Shown here: positions 12,728 through 26,057 of the stretch, piece after piece
Layout: each line of letters starts with the position of its first letter
Position numbering within the stretch: the first letter of the stretch is position 1
From: Embiotoca jacksoni
Taxonomy: Eukaryota; Chordata; Actinopteri; Embiotocidae
Direction of reading: 5' to 3'
Assembly: GCA_022577435.1 (NCBI GenBank)
Contig: JAKOON010000007.1
Coordinates: 548,501-612,500, forward strand
Length of the DNA stretch: 64,000 nt
Notes under the pieces: model-generated
Told to the model about the DNA's origin: nothing
Seen by the model: the letters and a program-made list of their open reading frames with translations, nothing else
Database searches by the model: none
Program-made: the position numbers and the translations under genes

Positions 12728-13068
12728 GAGGTAGTGTGTAGGAAATAATAGCATCTAGCGTTGAAGTTGCAGATTACAAATAACTGAATGCCTTTCAAAG
12801 TGTGTCGGAGACTCTATAGTTGCTGCAAAAAGGCCTTCTCCAGACTCAGTGTTTGGTTTGTCCATTCTGGGCTGCTGTAGAAACATGTCGGGGCGACATG
12901 ACGAGCTCCGTGGAAGAGGACCCGCTCCCTATGTCGATATTAAGGGCTCATTCTAACGTAATGAAAATCCGACGATTCCTGTACTTTCGGGTGACTGTAC
13001 GCTGATGAAAACATAATTATGAATACATTATTCCATTTCTGCTGACAGATCACCTTTACGATTTTAGG
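12728..13068 (+). repeat. Dispersed teleost repeat (GTAGTGTGTAGGA type)
   Basis: It starts GTAGTGTGTAGGA, continues CATCTAGCGTTGAAGTTGCA, GTTTGGTTTGTCC, CTGCTGTAGAAACATG, GTGGAAGAGGACCCGCTCCC and GATGAAAACATAATTATGAA, and ends in AGATCACC..TTTAGG. I recognise this order from a very common repeat of percomorph fish genomes. Near full length. Confidence 0.75.
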
Positions 13069-14119
13069 TTTCCTTCAAATTTTGATTACAAAAATCCCGG
13101 CAAAGCGCATTTGTTGTTGCAAATTAGTAGTATATAGCCCCAATTATATGGGGACGTGGTTGTTGCTTTAGGGTTTGCTTCAATGAGATACGCTAAAAGG
13201 TCACAATGAGCATAGAAACAGCAGCTTTGTGTGCTACTCAGAAATACGAGTTTCGTGCGACTGTCTCATTACTTGTAGATATCCATTTGCTGATAGAACA
13301 GACATTCATTCTGAATTTATAGTCCAAAAAAAAAATACAGTAAAACCACATGACTTCTGCACTAAGAAATGCAATACAACTGGAACAAGGTGGGCCGCCT
13401 CCCCCCACCCCCTCCATCTGGTCTTTTCACAGCTAACAAGCTGAAGGCTGAGTGTACCTCTGAAAAAAAAAAATTCCACAATAAGCAGTCTTTTTTTTTT
13501 TTTGTCCAGCTAACCATTACTGGAAAATGTCACGTTATTGTGTAACTTTAAGGCCAACAGTACTGCCTCCAAGATGTAAGACCATTTCAAAATATTGTCA
13601 AGTTTAGTTAATAAAACATAGCGAAAAAATAAATAAATATGATGATAGAAAAAAAAAAGAAAAGATTGAAATCTGAGCTACTGGAGAAAAGCATTTGAGA
13701 AAAAAAACAAAAAAAAACAAAAGGAGCTCCTAATACAATCAAACATTATATTACATTATTAAGGTTTTTTTTTTTAGAGGACGACAGAATCAAATAACAG
13801 CCATGAGAAGCAGTTCCACCACTCGTCGAATGCAGCTGGAAATTCACGGTGGAAGAAAATCAAGATACTCTACGTCTTTGTCTCGTTTTCTCAACATCTG
13901 CAGACCATTTTCGGCTGAATGGACCTCTATCATTTTGACTTTCCCAGCAGAAATCTGGGAAGGAGGAGGAAGAAGGAGATAAGGACGAAAGTGTAACACG
14001 AGAGAAAGAAAAAACAGCAAAGCAGAAAGACAGAAAGAGAGAGACGCATCTCCAGTCACCCTCATCCAACCTCACGCCACGCGTGGATGGTGACTGCCTG
14101 GGCAGAGAGGGAAGCAGGA

Positions 14120-14340
14120 GGGGAGGCGAGGGATGGGGGAGGGGTGGGGGTGAGGGTGGGGGGGGTGGGTGGGGTGGGGATAGTCGGAAGTGTCGGGGAT
14201 GGAGGGGGGTATGTCCCCTCGAGGCCAACCTCATCCCCTCTTCACCCCCATCCATAATTCAACAGGGTCCACACCCCCACGCCCCCACCCCCCACCACCC
14301 CACCGGCCGCACCGACCCCCGGGGCGCAGCTCCGCGGGGA
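14120..14340. repeat. G-rich block followed by C-rich block
   Basis: 14120-14195 is GGGGTGGGG-type and 14268-14320 is CCCCACC-type, so the two blocks are loosely complementary across about 70 bp. The C-rich part ends in a CpG-dense stretch (CCGGCCGCACCG, GGGCGCAGCTCCGCGG). Confidence 0.85.
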
Positions 14341-15550
14341 GGACACAACACGCAGAGGACGAAGACACAAAGACACCCCGCCACCGCCACCGCCACCCAA
14401 TCCACTGCACGCAACCACGAATAGCGGGACAAATAGTGCGACACTGAAAAAATATGCCAGAGCTCAGTGGGGAGGAGGCACCGTATCATCGGCATAAATT
14501 ACGTCAAACTCCAGTGACGCATATTCCGAAGGACAAAAAGTGAAAATATCGTCTCACGATGCTCTACGCAGAGTCCTCTTCCAGCCAGCGTACTCTTGAT
14601 CACGGGATCTTTCAGAGTGTGAATTTACAGCTCCACACACAAACAGACATACGCGCTCAGCCCGTGTGTGACTCAAGACTCCCGGTGAGCCTGAATCGAT
14701 GGTAATGAGCGTCGCTCGGCGCTGTTTGGCCTCTGATAATCGGGCTCTGATCTAAAAGAGGCAGCGGTACCTGCTAGGCTCTCAGCAGCTCACCTAGGGG
14801 GAGGGGTTAAGGTAGGAGGGGTAGGAGACCCCTCAAAGTTAAAGAGACACTATTGATTTGTGTTTTAGTATTAGTGTTTAGCGTGTGGTTAAATTACCAA
14901 GTGGGGTAATGTTGTTTTTTTTAACCGTTTCCAGGTGGCAAAGTGGGGAATTGGATGTAAAGCAAAGGGAGTGTTTCTTTAAGTGTTAAAAATGAATACT
15001 AGACAACTGTCCGATACTCAAAAGTAGACGCTGAAGCAATCCCTATGGAAAAGCCTCATCTTGCGCCATTGGTTTTGTACATTTTAAAAAGCAATCAATT
15101 CTACCAACCGGTATGCAGGTAAAAAAAACTTCTTTTTTTTATTATTATTAAGTGAGCAACACACTTTAACAACCAAAAAAGGGTGTTTACTCATTTTCAA
15201 TAGCGAATTCTTTGGGTAAAATATGACATTGCTCGCGTACCCTTTTCTATCAACATACTGCCAAAGCATTCAGAGCAAACGCATCTGCAAAATGTTCACT
15301 GCAGACGTCTCAAATTTGATTTTCATAAAATACCTGCTTGTGGTAACTGAGTTAAAATCCATTTTAGACAACTAAAACCGCAGGTTCGCTGTAGGTTAGG
15401 AAAAGATTACAGTGACTGAATGTAGGAAAAGTCAACATTGACTCGCAGCATGAAATGGGAAATGAACCTCAGTCATTTGAGTCAAAGTCAAGCTCTTGTA
15501 TGTCACGTCCGTCTTCTCCCCCCATCCTCCCTACATCTATTCATTAAGCC

Positions 15551-15825
15551 AGCAGTTGTCAACCTCGAGGTCAGGACTCACAGAAGGAGTCTCAGTATAC
15601 ATTTGACAGGTCACATGTTACCCAAAGCTATATTTATTTTCTCTGACGGCTCTACAATTTTGGCTGATTTATTATAAAATTACCTTTTCAGAGCTTTTAA
15701 AAAAAAAAAAAAAATCCCCCCCCCCCCCCAAAAAAAAGGACTTCTTTTACTTGAGATGAGGGTTAGGGCAGTGCAGGCATCATGTCATTTTGAGGGGTAA
15801 CAAGTTGGAAAACACTGCATTTCAA
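15551..15825 (+). repeat. Dispersed repeat (GTTGTCAACCTCGAGGTC type)
   Basis: It starts AGCAGTTGTCAACCTCGAGG with a GGACTC..AGAAGGAGTC core and ends GTTGGAAAACACTGCATTTC. This is the familiar outline of a fish repeat. It carries an internal A-run, C-run, A-run (15699-15737). Confidence 0.55.
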
Positions 15826-15897
15826 ACTACTTATAGAATGTATTTTTATAGTTGTTTTTTTTTTTTTTATCTGAGGCTACACACAATTTGCCTCTTA

Positions 15898-16040
15898 TTG
15901 ACAGATACATGCTGATGTGCGACTGCCTTCAGAAGCAAACTGGTGTTCACTTTCCTGCTGAAGGACATTTGTTGAGGGGATCAAACCGCCAACGCTGGGA
16001 TTAGTGAACAACTCGCTCTACCTGCTGAGGCACAGCCACC
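15898..16040 (-). mobile_element. tRNA-derived SINE head, degenerate
   Basis: On the minus strand the sequence begins GGGTGGCTGTGCCTCAGCAG, continues GTAGAGCGAG (A-box region), and reaches a B-box-like GGTTTGATCCC (plus 15978-15988). It then carries an ATGTCCTTCAG and GTGAACACCAG body. This is the layout of the common teleost tRNA-headed SINE, whose body normally reads like GTGTCCTTGAGCAAGACACTGAACCCC. The 3' part is lost after about 15898. Confidence 0.7.
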
Positions 16041-16288
16041 CTGTCAGCTGTATGAGAATGGGATTCATTGTTGCAGTAGCCTTAGTTAAAATACAGCATG
16101 AGAGAGTCACCAAAATATGTCACACAAGCAAAAATCCGGGAATTTTTGTGCCATTTTTTTTTTTGTCCAAAAGATTGAAACAAAAGACTGAGCGAACAAG
16201 ATAAAAAAAAAAAAGAAGTCCTTTTTTTTATATCATTTTGACTTTGTGAATTTCTCATCTGATTTTGGAAGGCTGTTTCTGCCATTGT

Positions 16289-16333
16289 GAGTGTGTGTGC
16301 ACATGGGTGTGTGTGTGCGTGTGTGTGTGTGTG
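16289..16333 (+). repeat. (GT)n microsatellite
   Basis: Interrupted GT with GCACATGG in the middle. Confidence 0.95.
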
Positions 16334-16517
16334 GAAAGAAAGGTTATTGAGGGATGAAAAAGCGCCACATAAACATTTAATACCTTAAGTAAAGCGGTGC
16401 AGGCCCTCCCATAGACTATGGAGACTGATGGGTCTCCAACCACACTGTATTATATATAAATATAGATTTCTCCATGTGTCAATAACTCTGCACTGGGAAC
16501 GTGCACATGCACAACGT

Positions 16518-16528
16518 TGTGTGTTTGT

Positions 16529-16565
<37 letters not shown>
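16518..16565 (+). repeat. (GT)n microsatellite
   Basis: GT repeat of about 22 units with one early interruption. Confidence 0.95.
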
Positions 16566-16568
<3 letters not shown>

Positions 16569-17306
16569 TGTACATATGCCAACATTTTTTTCTGTTGCCT
16601 GTTTGAATTTGAGACCAGATGTGCCCTCTGCCTGACGTCTATGTGACTGTGTGTCGGTGTGTACTTGCACTTTTGGAGATACGTATGTGTGTGCGTCGTG
16701 TATTGGCAAGAGCTTACCCTCACTTTCACTGTATGTGTGCGAGGGAGTGTGCGTCCACATGCCACACAGTGTGTGCGGTACGCATACGCCGCATGTTTTC
16801 CAGGTGGAATTCTTCTTCTACTCTCCCATGTGCAGATGAAAATTCTATTCATTATTGATAAAACCTCACTCTTTCTCTCCGCGAGCTCATCTCGTTGACC
16901 TTTCTGGAATGTTCTCCTGTTAAAAGCTCATGTTGCTTTTCACTCTTTCATTTTTTTCATGAGTGATTGTGCATGTTTGTCATCATGACTTGTAAGCAAA
17001 CATTCACAAACTCCATTACAGCAAAACAAATCGTGGCGGTGTAGCGCAAGAGACCTCATGGGAAACTTTTCCAGGACACTGTAAATGTAATTTCATCTTT
17101 ATTTCATACATAACAAAATGTAGGTTCACAGTGATTTGGTTCGTAGAGATAGTGAACCCTGCAATTTCTAAATTCAGAAGGAGCCGCAGGATTTTTTTTT
17201 TTTCTCTTTAAATGAAACAGAATTTCAATTCTCCTCTGAGTTACACCGACTTCAGATTCTTCTTCTAAAATGCTATGTTTTTTTTCTACAAGGTCCCAGC
17301 TCTTGA

Positions 17307-17417
<111 letters not shown>

Positions 17418-20400
17418 AGCCAAGTGGAATATTTTTTAAATGGTTTTCGAATATTTAAAACAAGACAATCCAAAACTTCACTTTTCACATTTTTCGGGCA
17501 ATAAATTTGACCCTACAACGAACAAACGAACTAACTACAATCTAACTGGCATGCAACACACATACAGTAACACTCAAAATACATAACAATACACACTCAC
17601 TGTATGTACTCAAGCTTTATGGATAAAAAAAAAAAAGCAGTAAGAGCAGCAACAAATATAGAGAAGTAAGAAAAAAAGAATTCAAGGCAAAGAAAGAGGA
17701 TGGAGTCAAGGAAGAGGAAGGTAAAGAGGACACGAAGATAAAAAAAAAATATATAAAAAAAAGTGAAAGAAGCAGCAAGAACAGATTGGAGTGAGAAAAA
17801 TGCAGAAGAAAGTGATGGAAGGGAAAGAAAAGATGAAAATTTGAAGTGGGTGAAGAGGAAGAACAAAGGGTTGGAGGTTATGGACGATGATAAAAGACAA
17901 GAATAATGCAGCAGAGACACGGAGAGAAGACGAGATGGAGAAAGCGCATTGAAGAAGGAAAAAGAGAGGGAGAGAGGAGGATGGAGGCAGTGAAGGGCTG
18001 TTTGCGACATCTATTGTTTCTCAAACTGGAAGGGGAAGCTGGTTTTGTTTTGCTCCAGGGCACACAGAGTGTTGAGAAACAGGAAGCCAGGGGGCCTGCC
18101 CATCCTCGCGGACAGCTGGTGCCCTCCGATAGCTGTTCCCCCTCCCCTTCCTGTTAGCTAAATACAATGGTTCCCACCCTGAACCAGGCCACCTGGAAAC
18201 CGACGTGACTGACCACTCTCTACGTTGCATGTATACAGATGGTACTCTGCTGTAGATTTGAACTTGAGTCATTAGAGTTTTCCCTGCCTCTCAATACATA
18301 TTAAAGAGGGAAGAACATTTATCAGTGATTAAAATGCTTCCAAAAAGTTATTTTGGTCTGTGTTTCGGCCCTTTTTTGCAAGTCTAACTTCCCTACAACT
18401 GTAGAGAAAGAATTCATAGGGTCTGTTAGGCATAAAGGCCCTCTGTGCTTGTGTAATATCATGAACAAAGTCACTGAATGACCTACGACTAATAGGATGC
18501 ACAGCGGCCCTGCTGCACACAAAATCCCTTCAATTTAGCACATTTGCACTGAAAACAAACACATTTCTAGCTTCAAAATGAAGAAATGTCCATTCATCAC
18601 GATGTAATGTCACATACTGTACATGACAAAAGAAGCAGAGCAAAGAAATTCCACACGTTGCCAAGAAAATGTCGAGAAAAACAAAAAGAGAATGAACCTA
18701 ACAGATGTGGAATACGTGCAGCTTCTATAATAAAACAAGCACTATAATTCCTATGAAAACCCAATGAATTTCTATTAATAGCAAAGTGAATTAATTCTGC
18801 ATTACAATATAGTTCCTCGCATAAAAAAAATTATTAAAATCCCTTTAAGAAGTGTAGGAAATACAGCAGAAGTATTAATGTGTGCCTTTCAAATTAAAAG
18901 TATTTGATAAATTCACAACATTTTCTGTAATTTCTAATGTTCTGTTCGAAGTTTACAGTGCACCAACATCACACCAAAACAGCCCATTTATAGATGCAAT
19001 CCGCTGTAGTTGTCACTCCAAACTTATAATATGCCAACATCAATGAGGGACTATATATATTCAAACGTCGGCCTCAGATGGTTTCAGTTTTGAGATAGGG
19101 TGTCTAAAATTTAAGGCGGATGATGACCCTGTTAAAAAAAACATGCCAAGTTACATTTTCTGGTTTCAATACTAAGTTTTTAGGTAACTCAGGAGCTAAT
19201 TTGTTTGTACTTCTGAACTGTGCCCTTACTGTGGAGAAAAGCTTTATCCATTAGTCATGTATTCTTAAAAAAAAAAAAGTCCAGAACACTTAATAAGACA
19301 TTTTTATGGTAAATAATGGGCTCTCTCGCCTGTGGCTAAACGTCATAGCTCACGGCCTCACTGTCATGCCCATAATCCCAATAAGGAAATGTCCTCTCGG
19401 ATATTATTGCTACAGAAACTAGGTCGGCCCTTTCAGATAAACTTGCAGAGGCGAGAAACTTAATACACTGTTTTCCAAAATTAGAGTATTCTGCGTATTC
19501 TAAAACTTTACTGCAAAAAAATATACAAACAAACTTCTGCTTAAAAACTGTGAAGTCTGTTCTTTTAATGTCTTATTTGTCATTGGAGTCCTTGTTGCTT
19601 GTAATTTGTTCTCAACAAACAAAATTGACTTATTCCAAAGCACACAAGAAAAAATAGTAATGGCACATTATAAGCAGAGCGCTGTATGTGTTGTTTTGTT
19701 AAAAGAATGAATTGCAGGTACGTTCTAATGTGCTTTACTTTCACGCCAGCAGGCTTTTTGTGCGAGAGAGTAGGCGTCTTTCAGACATTGGATATTGTTT
19801 TAGAATGAAAAGGCTACTATTCTCGGCACCCCCAGAAGAACCACATTATGTCTTTGAAAGGCCCATCTCTTTGTTGTCTGGTCAAACAGTGCAACAAAAC
19901 CACTGCACGCATCTGCTGCCTTGTGTTTTTTTTGTTTTTTTTTCTCAAATAAAATGCACAGATAATGTGCCAACACCCACTGATTCACACAACAGAAATC
20001 AAAACTGAAATCACATCAATTCAAGCCTTTTATTATTGGTTGGTATTCCTGCAAAAAGGTTGATTAAGAGAAGAGAATAATCAAGTCATAGAGTTTTACT
20101 TTGTTTTTGTCTTCTGCTCACTCTGAGGTCATTTCGATGGCGATTCCTACTGCATTTTAATTGCACCAGTTTTTCTGTAACACTGCTAATATAAAACGAA
20201 TGAAGTTACATCTGTATGCTTTGACACTGACTATGGTATGTTTCCACAAAATCTGCCTGCTTGAATGGAATTAACTCATATACTGTACAACAAATTAAAG
20301 CATAACATAAATTGAAAATATACATGATCAATGCTCTTAAAAAAACATTTTTCTTTTACAAACACCGAATCAAAGCATCTTGTATGTTGCTTTTGTGTTC

Positions 20401-23400
20401 TAAGCCTGAATATTTACTTTTCAAAATGTACAAAAGAAGAAAGGGATAAAAATACAACCCCAAGGGGAAATTTACATAACAGGAACATGTCTTTTTTTTC
20501 CCCTCTTATCTCGACGATATATTAATGGGATCAGATAAGGGGTTGTCAGCTACATACAGACAAGGTGCAACTGCCTCTTGTCATGGAAATCGAGTGCCTG
20601 TTTCTGATAATTGTTGGTGCCTTTTAAAATGTGCCAGCTTGATCCGCTACACTCAGAAAAACGCCACAACACCGTACAAGGCTGATTAATCATTTTCAGT
20701 CCAAGGAAAACTGCTTCCATGCTGAAAAAATAAAATAAAATTCGTTTATAATGTGAAGTAGCCGACAAAATATTCACCTCCCTCAACTTTAACTCAGGCT
20801 GGTGGCATCAGATTTGATTGCTTGCACGAATCACACAGAAAAGGAGAGGAGGCCAGTTTCCACAAAAGGACCTGTTAACAGGCTGATCAGCAAGTAAAAA
20901 GAAACAGAAATAGTAAAACTCTTTCTGCTCTGCCACAGACTAAACAATCAACTGGTCCCAGTCAATGTCTTGATTGCCATCTGGCAGCCACTGCAGTTAG
21001 AAAAAGGATAAAGTAAGAACACAATCTGAATTTAGAGTTTGAAATTGATTCCCTTCATAATTATTTCACACCACTGGAGTTGTGCTTTTTATATTGAGCG
21101 TTAATAGACAATTCAGGCAGAGTTCCAAATCACAAGGAGGACTTAAAATGAATGGCAAACAGACACACTGCACTGTGAAAGGTGAAAATCAAGGTCTGCT
21201 CGGAGACCGGGATCCTGCAAGATCCTACTTTGCCAAACACGAATGTTGTGCATGCAGGATGATCTCACTGTTATATAGGCAGAGTATTCAATCCGCATCA
21301 TCATTGTGGGGGAAAAGTGAATGAAGATACAAGATGGGATTTTAATAATTTTTCTCTACTGTCTTAAAGCGGCAGTCAGGTGCCCGTATGGAACATTAAT
21401 ATAACTCCTGCTTGCTGTGGTCCTTCTCCCTGTTTCGTACTGGACATTACTGCCGGCCAAAAATAGTTTGTCCAGGTATTCATGATGGTTTGATGCGGAG
21501 AAAAATACCAAACAGACCGCTCAGGAGCGTCAGGGCTCATCAGATTCCTTCATGTACCAGAGTCAGTGCTTGTTAGCGTGCTCGCCTGTGGAGATTACTC
21601 CTGATCCCGACTGCCTGCAGACTCTGGAGCTGCAGTTTGGTTAAGTTACACAACTTTTACTGCCTGTTAATGCAAATGCTTGTTTTGCATTTTTGATTTA
21701 AATATTTTCATTGTCTCCAGGTGATTTCTAATTTCTCCTACCGTGATGATAAACGATAACACGAGTTGGGAGAGTTTTGTTTATTGACTGGAGAAATGAT
21801 AGTCACACGGAGTCAGCACAATTTTCAAAGTCATTTAATAATTCAACAGCTTCATGTAGCCTACAGCTTACTGTTTTTGGAGGGTAATGAATTATATTGT
21901 TTTACTTCTACTCAACATACCTGCCCATTATTGGTTTAAGTGATTCAATTAGGGTTCCAGATGTGTGTAGCGAAGGACAAAAGCACTCAAACATCTCAGC
22001 ACGACTGGACATTGAAAAATGTGATGGGGGACTTGTGTTGTCCAATACTCCATTTTGATATTCATAGGGGCACCTGATTATTGTTTGATGACAGACTTGA
22101 CTGAACCTGTCCTTCAAAACAGGTACTCCAAATCAGAAAAAAACAAAACGGTGGCCCTACTCAAACAAAAACTAGTGTTTGAGTAATTCTCTCGTAATCA
22201 TCATATAGATTCAATGAAGATTTGGAACAAGCGAATACTGCAGGAACAATATTTATTTTAAAAACCTTGAAGCTGTAACCCCATGCAAGCAGGGCATATT
22301 TTTATGCAGAACATAATAACACCTCATAATCATCACCTCAGTACCTCAGAACACAATACCAAACAATATGAAGTTTAGTTTTTCTGTTTTGTGCTCTCGT
22401 TATACAACCCTGGCTCTTAATTAGACTTGGTTACATAAGTTTCCTTTAAACTAAAATAAACTTGCTATCTCTAATCCTAATACGATTTGTAAATAACAAC
22501 CGCTGCTGCTCTGACATCTGACATTCTTGCAAATTGTTTGTATCTGTTGCTACGGGAAACAACATAAACTAACAGAGAAACAAGGACATGACACGTCCAG
22601 CTATTTTTCCCGCCTTCACTTCTTAGTGTCTTCACATTTAAAGGCAAGGTTCATTTTGAGTTTACATCCCTGAAGGTGGCTTTTTAAACAGTTGAGGAAC
22701 AATAATAGCATTTCTTTAGATGCTGAAAAAATCTATACGAGCTGCGTGGGTCTTATTTTCCCAACAGGACAGGGCAGACGGGCTTTCAGAAGAAAGCATT
22801 GTTGCAAGCGGGACTATTCAGCATCTCTGCAGGTGCGGACGGAAATGGGATCTTGGATCTGCGGGAGCGGGAGGTAATGGATGAAAATCCTGCAGGAGCA
22901 AACAGGCGGTGGCAAAAAAAAAAAAAAAAAAAAAGTCCTGCGTGGACCTCGGGGTCACAACTTACTGACAAACAAGGACATTTTTGTGTTACGACGGAAT
23001 AAAATGAGCGTGTCATACGTGCTCATCAAAAACCTGTGTGCAGTAAGCTTCAAAACGCCGGTATTTACAACTCAGCTAACGTTCAGAAAAACTGACCGTT
23101 TCCAAGGCCGCAGCGTAAAAATTGTATCACAAAAGGGTTAGAGACACAAAACTTAGATTGCCAAAAAGTGGGAAAAAAAATCATTTATTTAAAAGCAGCT
23201 TCATCAATACTAAAGTGAAGTCAACACCTCGCAAGCCCTCAGCAATCAGCATCTCTAAACTGTATTGAACCTCTCCCACATACACCCATAAAAGAACGTC
23301 TTCTTTCAGAAAAGGCCACAAATTATAACTACACACGCTTTGGGAATTAAATGATAGGATTCTGACGAGAAATAAAAGCTTCAAAAATAATTAACATTTT

Positions 23401-23460
23401 TATACAATTTTAATGGTTGCCTAAGTTATTCATTAAGCAAAACTGCCAAACATTCATTGG

Positions 23461-23585
23461 TTCTGGCCTCTCAAATTTGAGGATGTGCCAACATCTAAGC
23501 TTTATGTCATTGTAAATGGAATATTTGGGTGGTTTTGGGCTGTTGGTCAGAAAAAAAACATGTAATCTGAAGCTTTACCTACCAT
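23461..23585 (-). repeat. GCTGCAACTAA-type repeat, middle part
   Basis: CCTCTCAAATTTGAGGATGT, GGAATATTTGGGTGGTTTTG and GGCTGTTGGTCAGAAAAAAA match the segment at 56775-56855. Confidence 0.6.
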
Positions 23586-24014
23586 TTCCCCCCCAAAAAT
23601 AACCAGTTAATAAAGATAAAAACCTGCATTCCAGCCTTAGGGTAAAGCTAATGTCACGGGCGAACGTTGCCCTTCTCTATATTACAATGTATATGTCTGT
23701 CATTCAGATATTGCAGGGCACTTGCATTATTGCGCCTGCATTAGAGATTCTTACATCGACTTTCCATATGACTCACTGCTTGTTTTGCTGAAGGGCTCAC
23801 CGTCATGCAGTCCTCTTACTTTCTGCAACTCTCCCTTCATCACGCTCTCTTTATCCAATTCAGTTAAACACATGCAAGCACAATGTCAGCTGTCAGATAT
23901 ATCGTAATAAAATACCACCGGCACAGTTTACAATAGATGGCAGTGTCGAACTATCCAGGAACAGAATACACAGGGAAATGTTAAGGCTACATATTTATGT
24001 TCAAAATCTGTCGT

Positions 24015-24075
24015 TTCTCTCTCCTCTCTCCTCTCTCACTCTTTCCTCTCTCACTCTTTCCTCCCTCTGTCTTTC
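24015..24075 (+). repeat. CTCTCTCACTCTTTC short tandem repeat
   Basis: A ~15-base CT-rich unit is repeated twice with flanking partial copies. Confidence 0.8.
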
Positions 24076-25539
24076 TTTGTGGCCAATCCAGCGCTGTGGT
24101 TCCCAGGCTCGGCCTCGACTGTCAATCAGCAGCAGCCTACATCTCAAGCGCTGCAGCTGAGCCAGGGCCGCATCATCCCGCCTGCCAATCACCGCTCTAC
24201 ACTTTCAATCCATCCTATCCATCTCTCTGTAAAGCAGATTCGCACACCGTACCACACCACACCACCCCCCCCCACCAGCCCCCCACCCCCCGACCCCCCC
24301 TTTCAAAACACCCGCCACCACAGAAGCATTGAGATCCCTTTAACTCTCAAACCAACACACACACACACACACATTCGCGAAAGACACACGCATTCAGACA
24401 CAAACATTGGCCGTCGCTCCGACAGAGAAAAACACGCTCGGAAAAAGATGCGGAGGCAAAGGCGCAGGCACGAACGCACAGATAAACAACGAGGGACACG
24501 ATGAAATGATTTTTGAAAATCTGAATCCTCGTTAATGGTATTAAATGTGTACTGTTATAATTATCGATCAACGAACATTACAGTGATAATATTTTAGCCA
24601 TGTCATCCAGCTCTGTCTGCAAACATCTTTTTGATTATGCACGGGGCCAAGACAGAGTGTGCTCGGCAACCGGAGCGAGACTTCTAAACATCATAAAGAT
24701 ACGGAGAGGTCTCGACTCAGACTGGCCATTAACAACATTATGCAATGACATACAAAGGACGCAGGGCATATCAATAACTTGCTGCCTGTCAGAAGCTGGA
24801 AACAAACTTTATCATACAGCAGTGCTGAAGACATGTTTGTGATTCGTATTTCTGAACTGGAGACTTGCTGCATTAATGTATTTCTTTGTGTTCATATTTT
24901 TGTATTAATACGAAGTCAAATGACTACATGCGGTGTGAAATGGGTAATTTGTACTGATGAAACCACCGAGAATTTCCATGCAACCCCGCAGCTCTATGCA
25001 GCTTTTTACCCTGTTTCATTATTCTCATTTTACGGCACATTTACCGTATGGTTCAGTCAATCATGTTTCCAGCAGTAGCAGGCAGTTATTTTCACCTAAG
25101 AAGTCGTGATAAACCCACTGCGCACTACCTGCCTAGCAGCAAAGAGACAAAGTCAGTACAGAACATAGTGAAGCATTTAACAGACAAACAGCCAGATACT
25201 TTTTTTCCACATATGGTGGCGACCAAAACAGAGCAAAAAAGTAAGTGTATAATTCGTTTATCGTAACAGTCACTTATCATTTTAGCAGTGGCAGTAAAGC
25301 AGCGGTTTTCCTGGGATGATAAAGTTGGCGCAACGATGTCTGTGGACATCTTTTCCAGCCGAGTGGCCGTTTCCAGCTGCTGGACTAACGTTAACTACGG
25401 TGAGTACGTCGCTGGCATAGCGCAGATAACATATGCTTTTGATTTTATGGTATCTTTAAGACTGAAGTCCGCTGTGAGGACAATGGTGCAAGCTACTACA
25501 GCTCTCTTGATAAAAAAAAAAAAAAAGAAAAGAAAAGAA

Positions 25540-26057
25540 AATGCATCACAGTCAAGTGTTGGTTTGGTAACCGCCATTCTGAGACCTCAAATTTAGATTT
25601 TGGCCATGTCCATCATGCTGTTTTAGAGCTAGATTTGACCATATTTGGATGAGCAGGGGAGGAGCGAGTGGTTAATCTGACTCAATCTGATTGGGAACCA
25701 TAGGACCCTATGCCCCGCCCATTTCTTGCAGAAACCTGAGGCCTATCAATCAAACAGACCCCAAACATCCCGCTTTTTGAGGCCGCAGATCCAATGAATG
25801 ATGGGATTATTTTCAGATGGACAGCCAAACTAAGAAGAAGGAGTGACTTTAGCTTTAACAACACCTTAATGACTTAATGGGAAACTAAAATTATTGACTG
25901 TATTTCGTTAGAGAATTTGAATGGGAGTCTACAGAGCCAGAGCCTTTTTGGAACCAGCGCCTAGCTGCCCTCATTGGGACTGCAGTTCAATGCACTTCTA
26001 CGTTTGCCTCACTTTTCAGACCCGGAGGCTACGTCCACTTTTATATACAGTCGATGG
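25540..26057 (+). repeat. Dispersed ~500-bp repeat, copy A
   Basis: It shares an ordered series of blocks with the minus strand of 60695-61165: AACCGCC near the start, TGACCATATTTGG, AATCTGACT..GGGAACC, CCCGCCCA, TCAATCAAAC, ATTATTTTCAGA, TAATGACTT, TTGAATG.GAGTCTA and a CACTTC..ATTGGC-like end. Its right end TTTTATATACAGTCGATGG resembles the usual TATACAGTCTATGG terminus of a teleost non-autonomous repeat. Confidence 0.8.
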
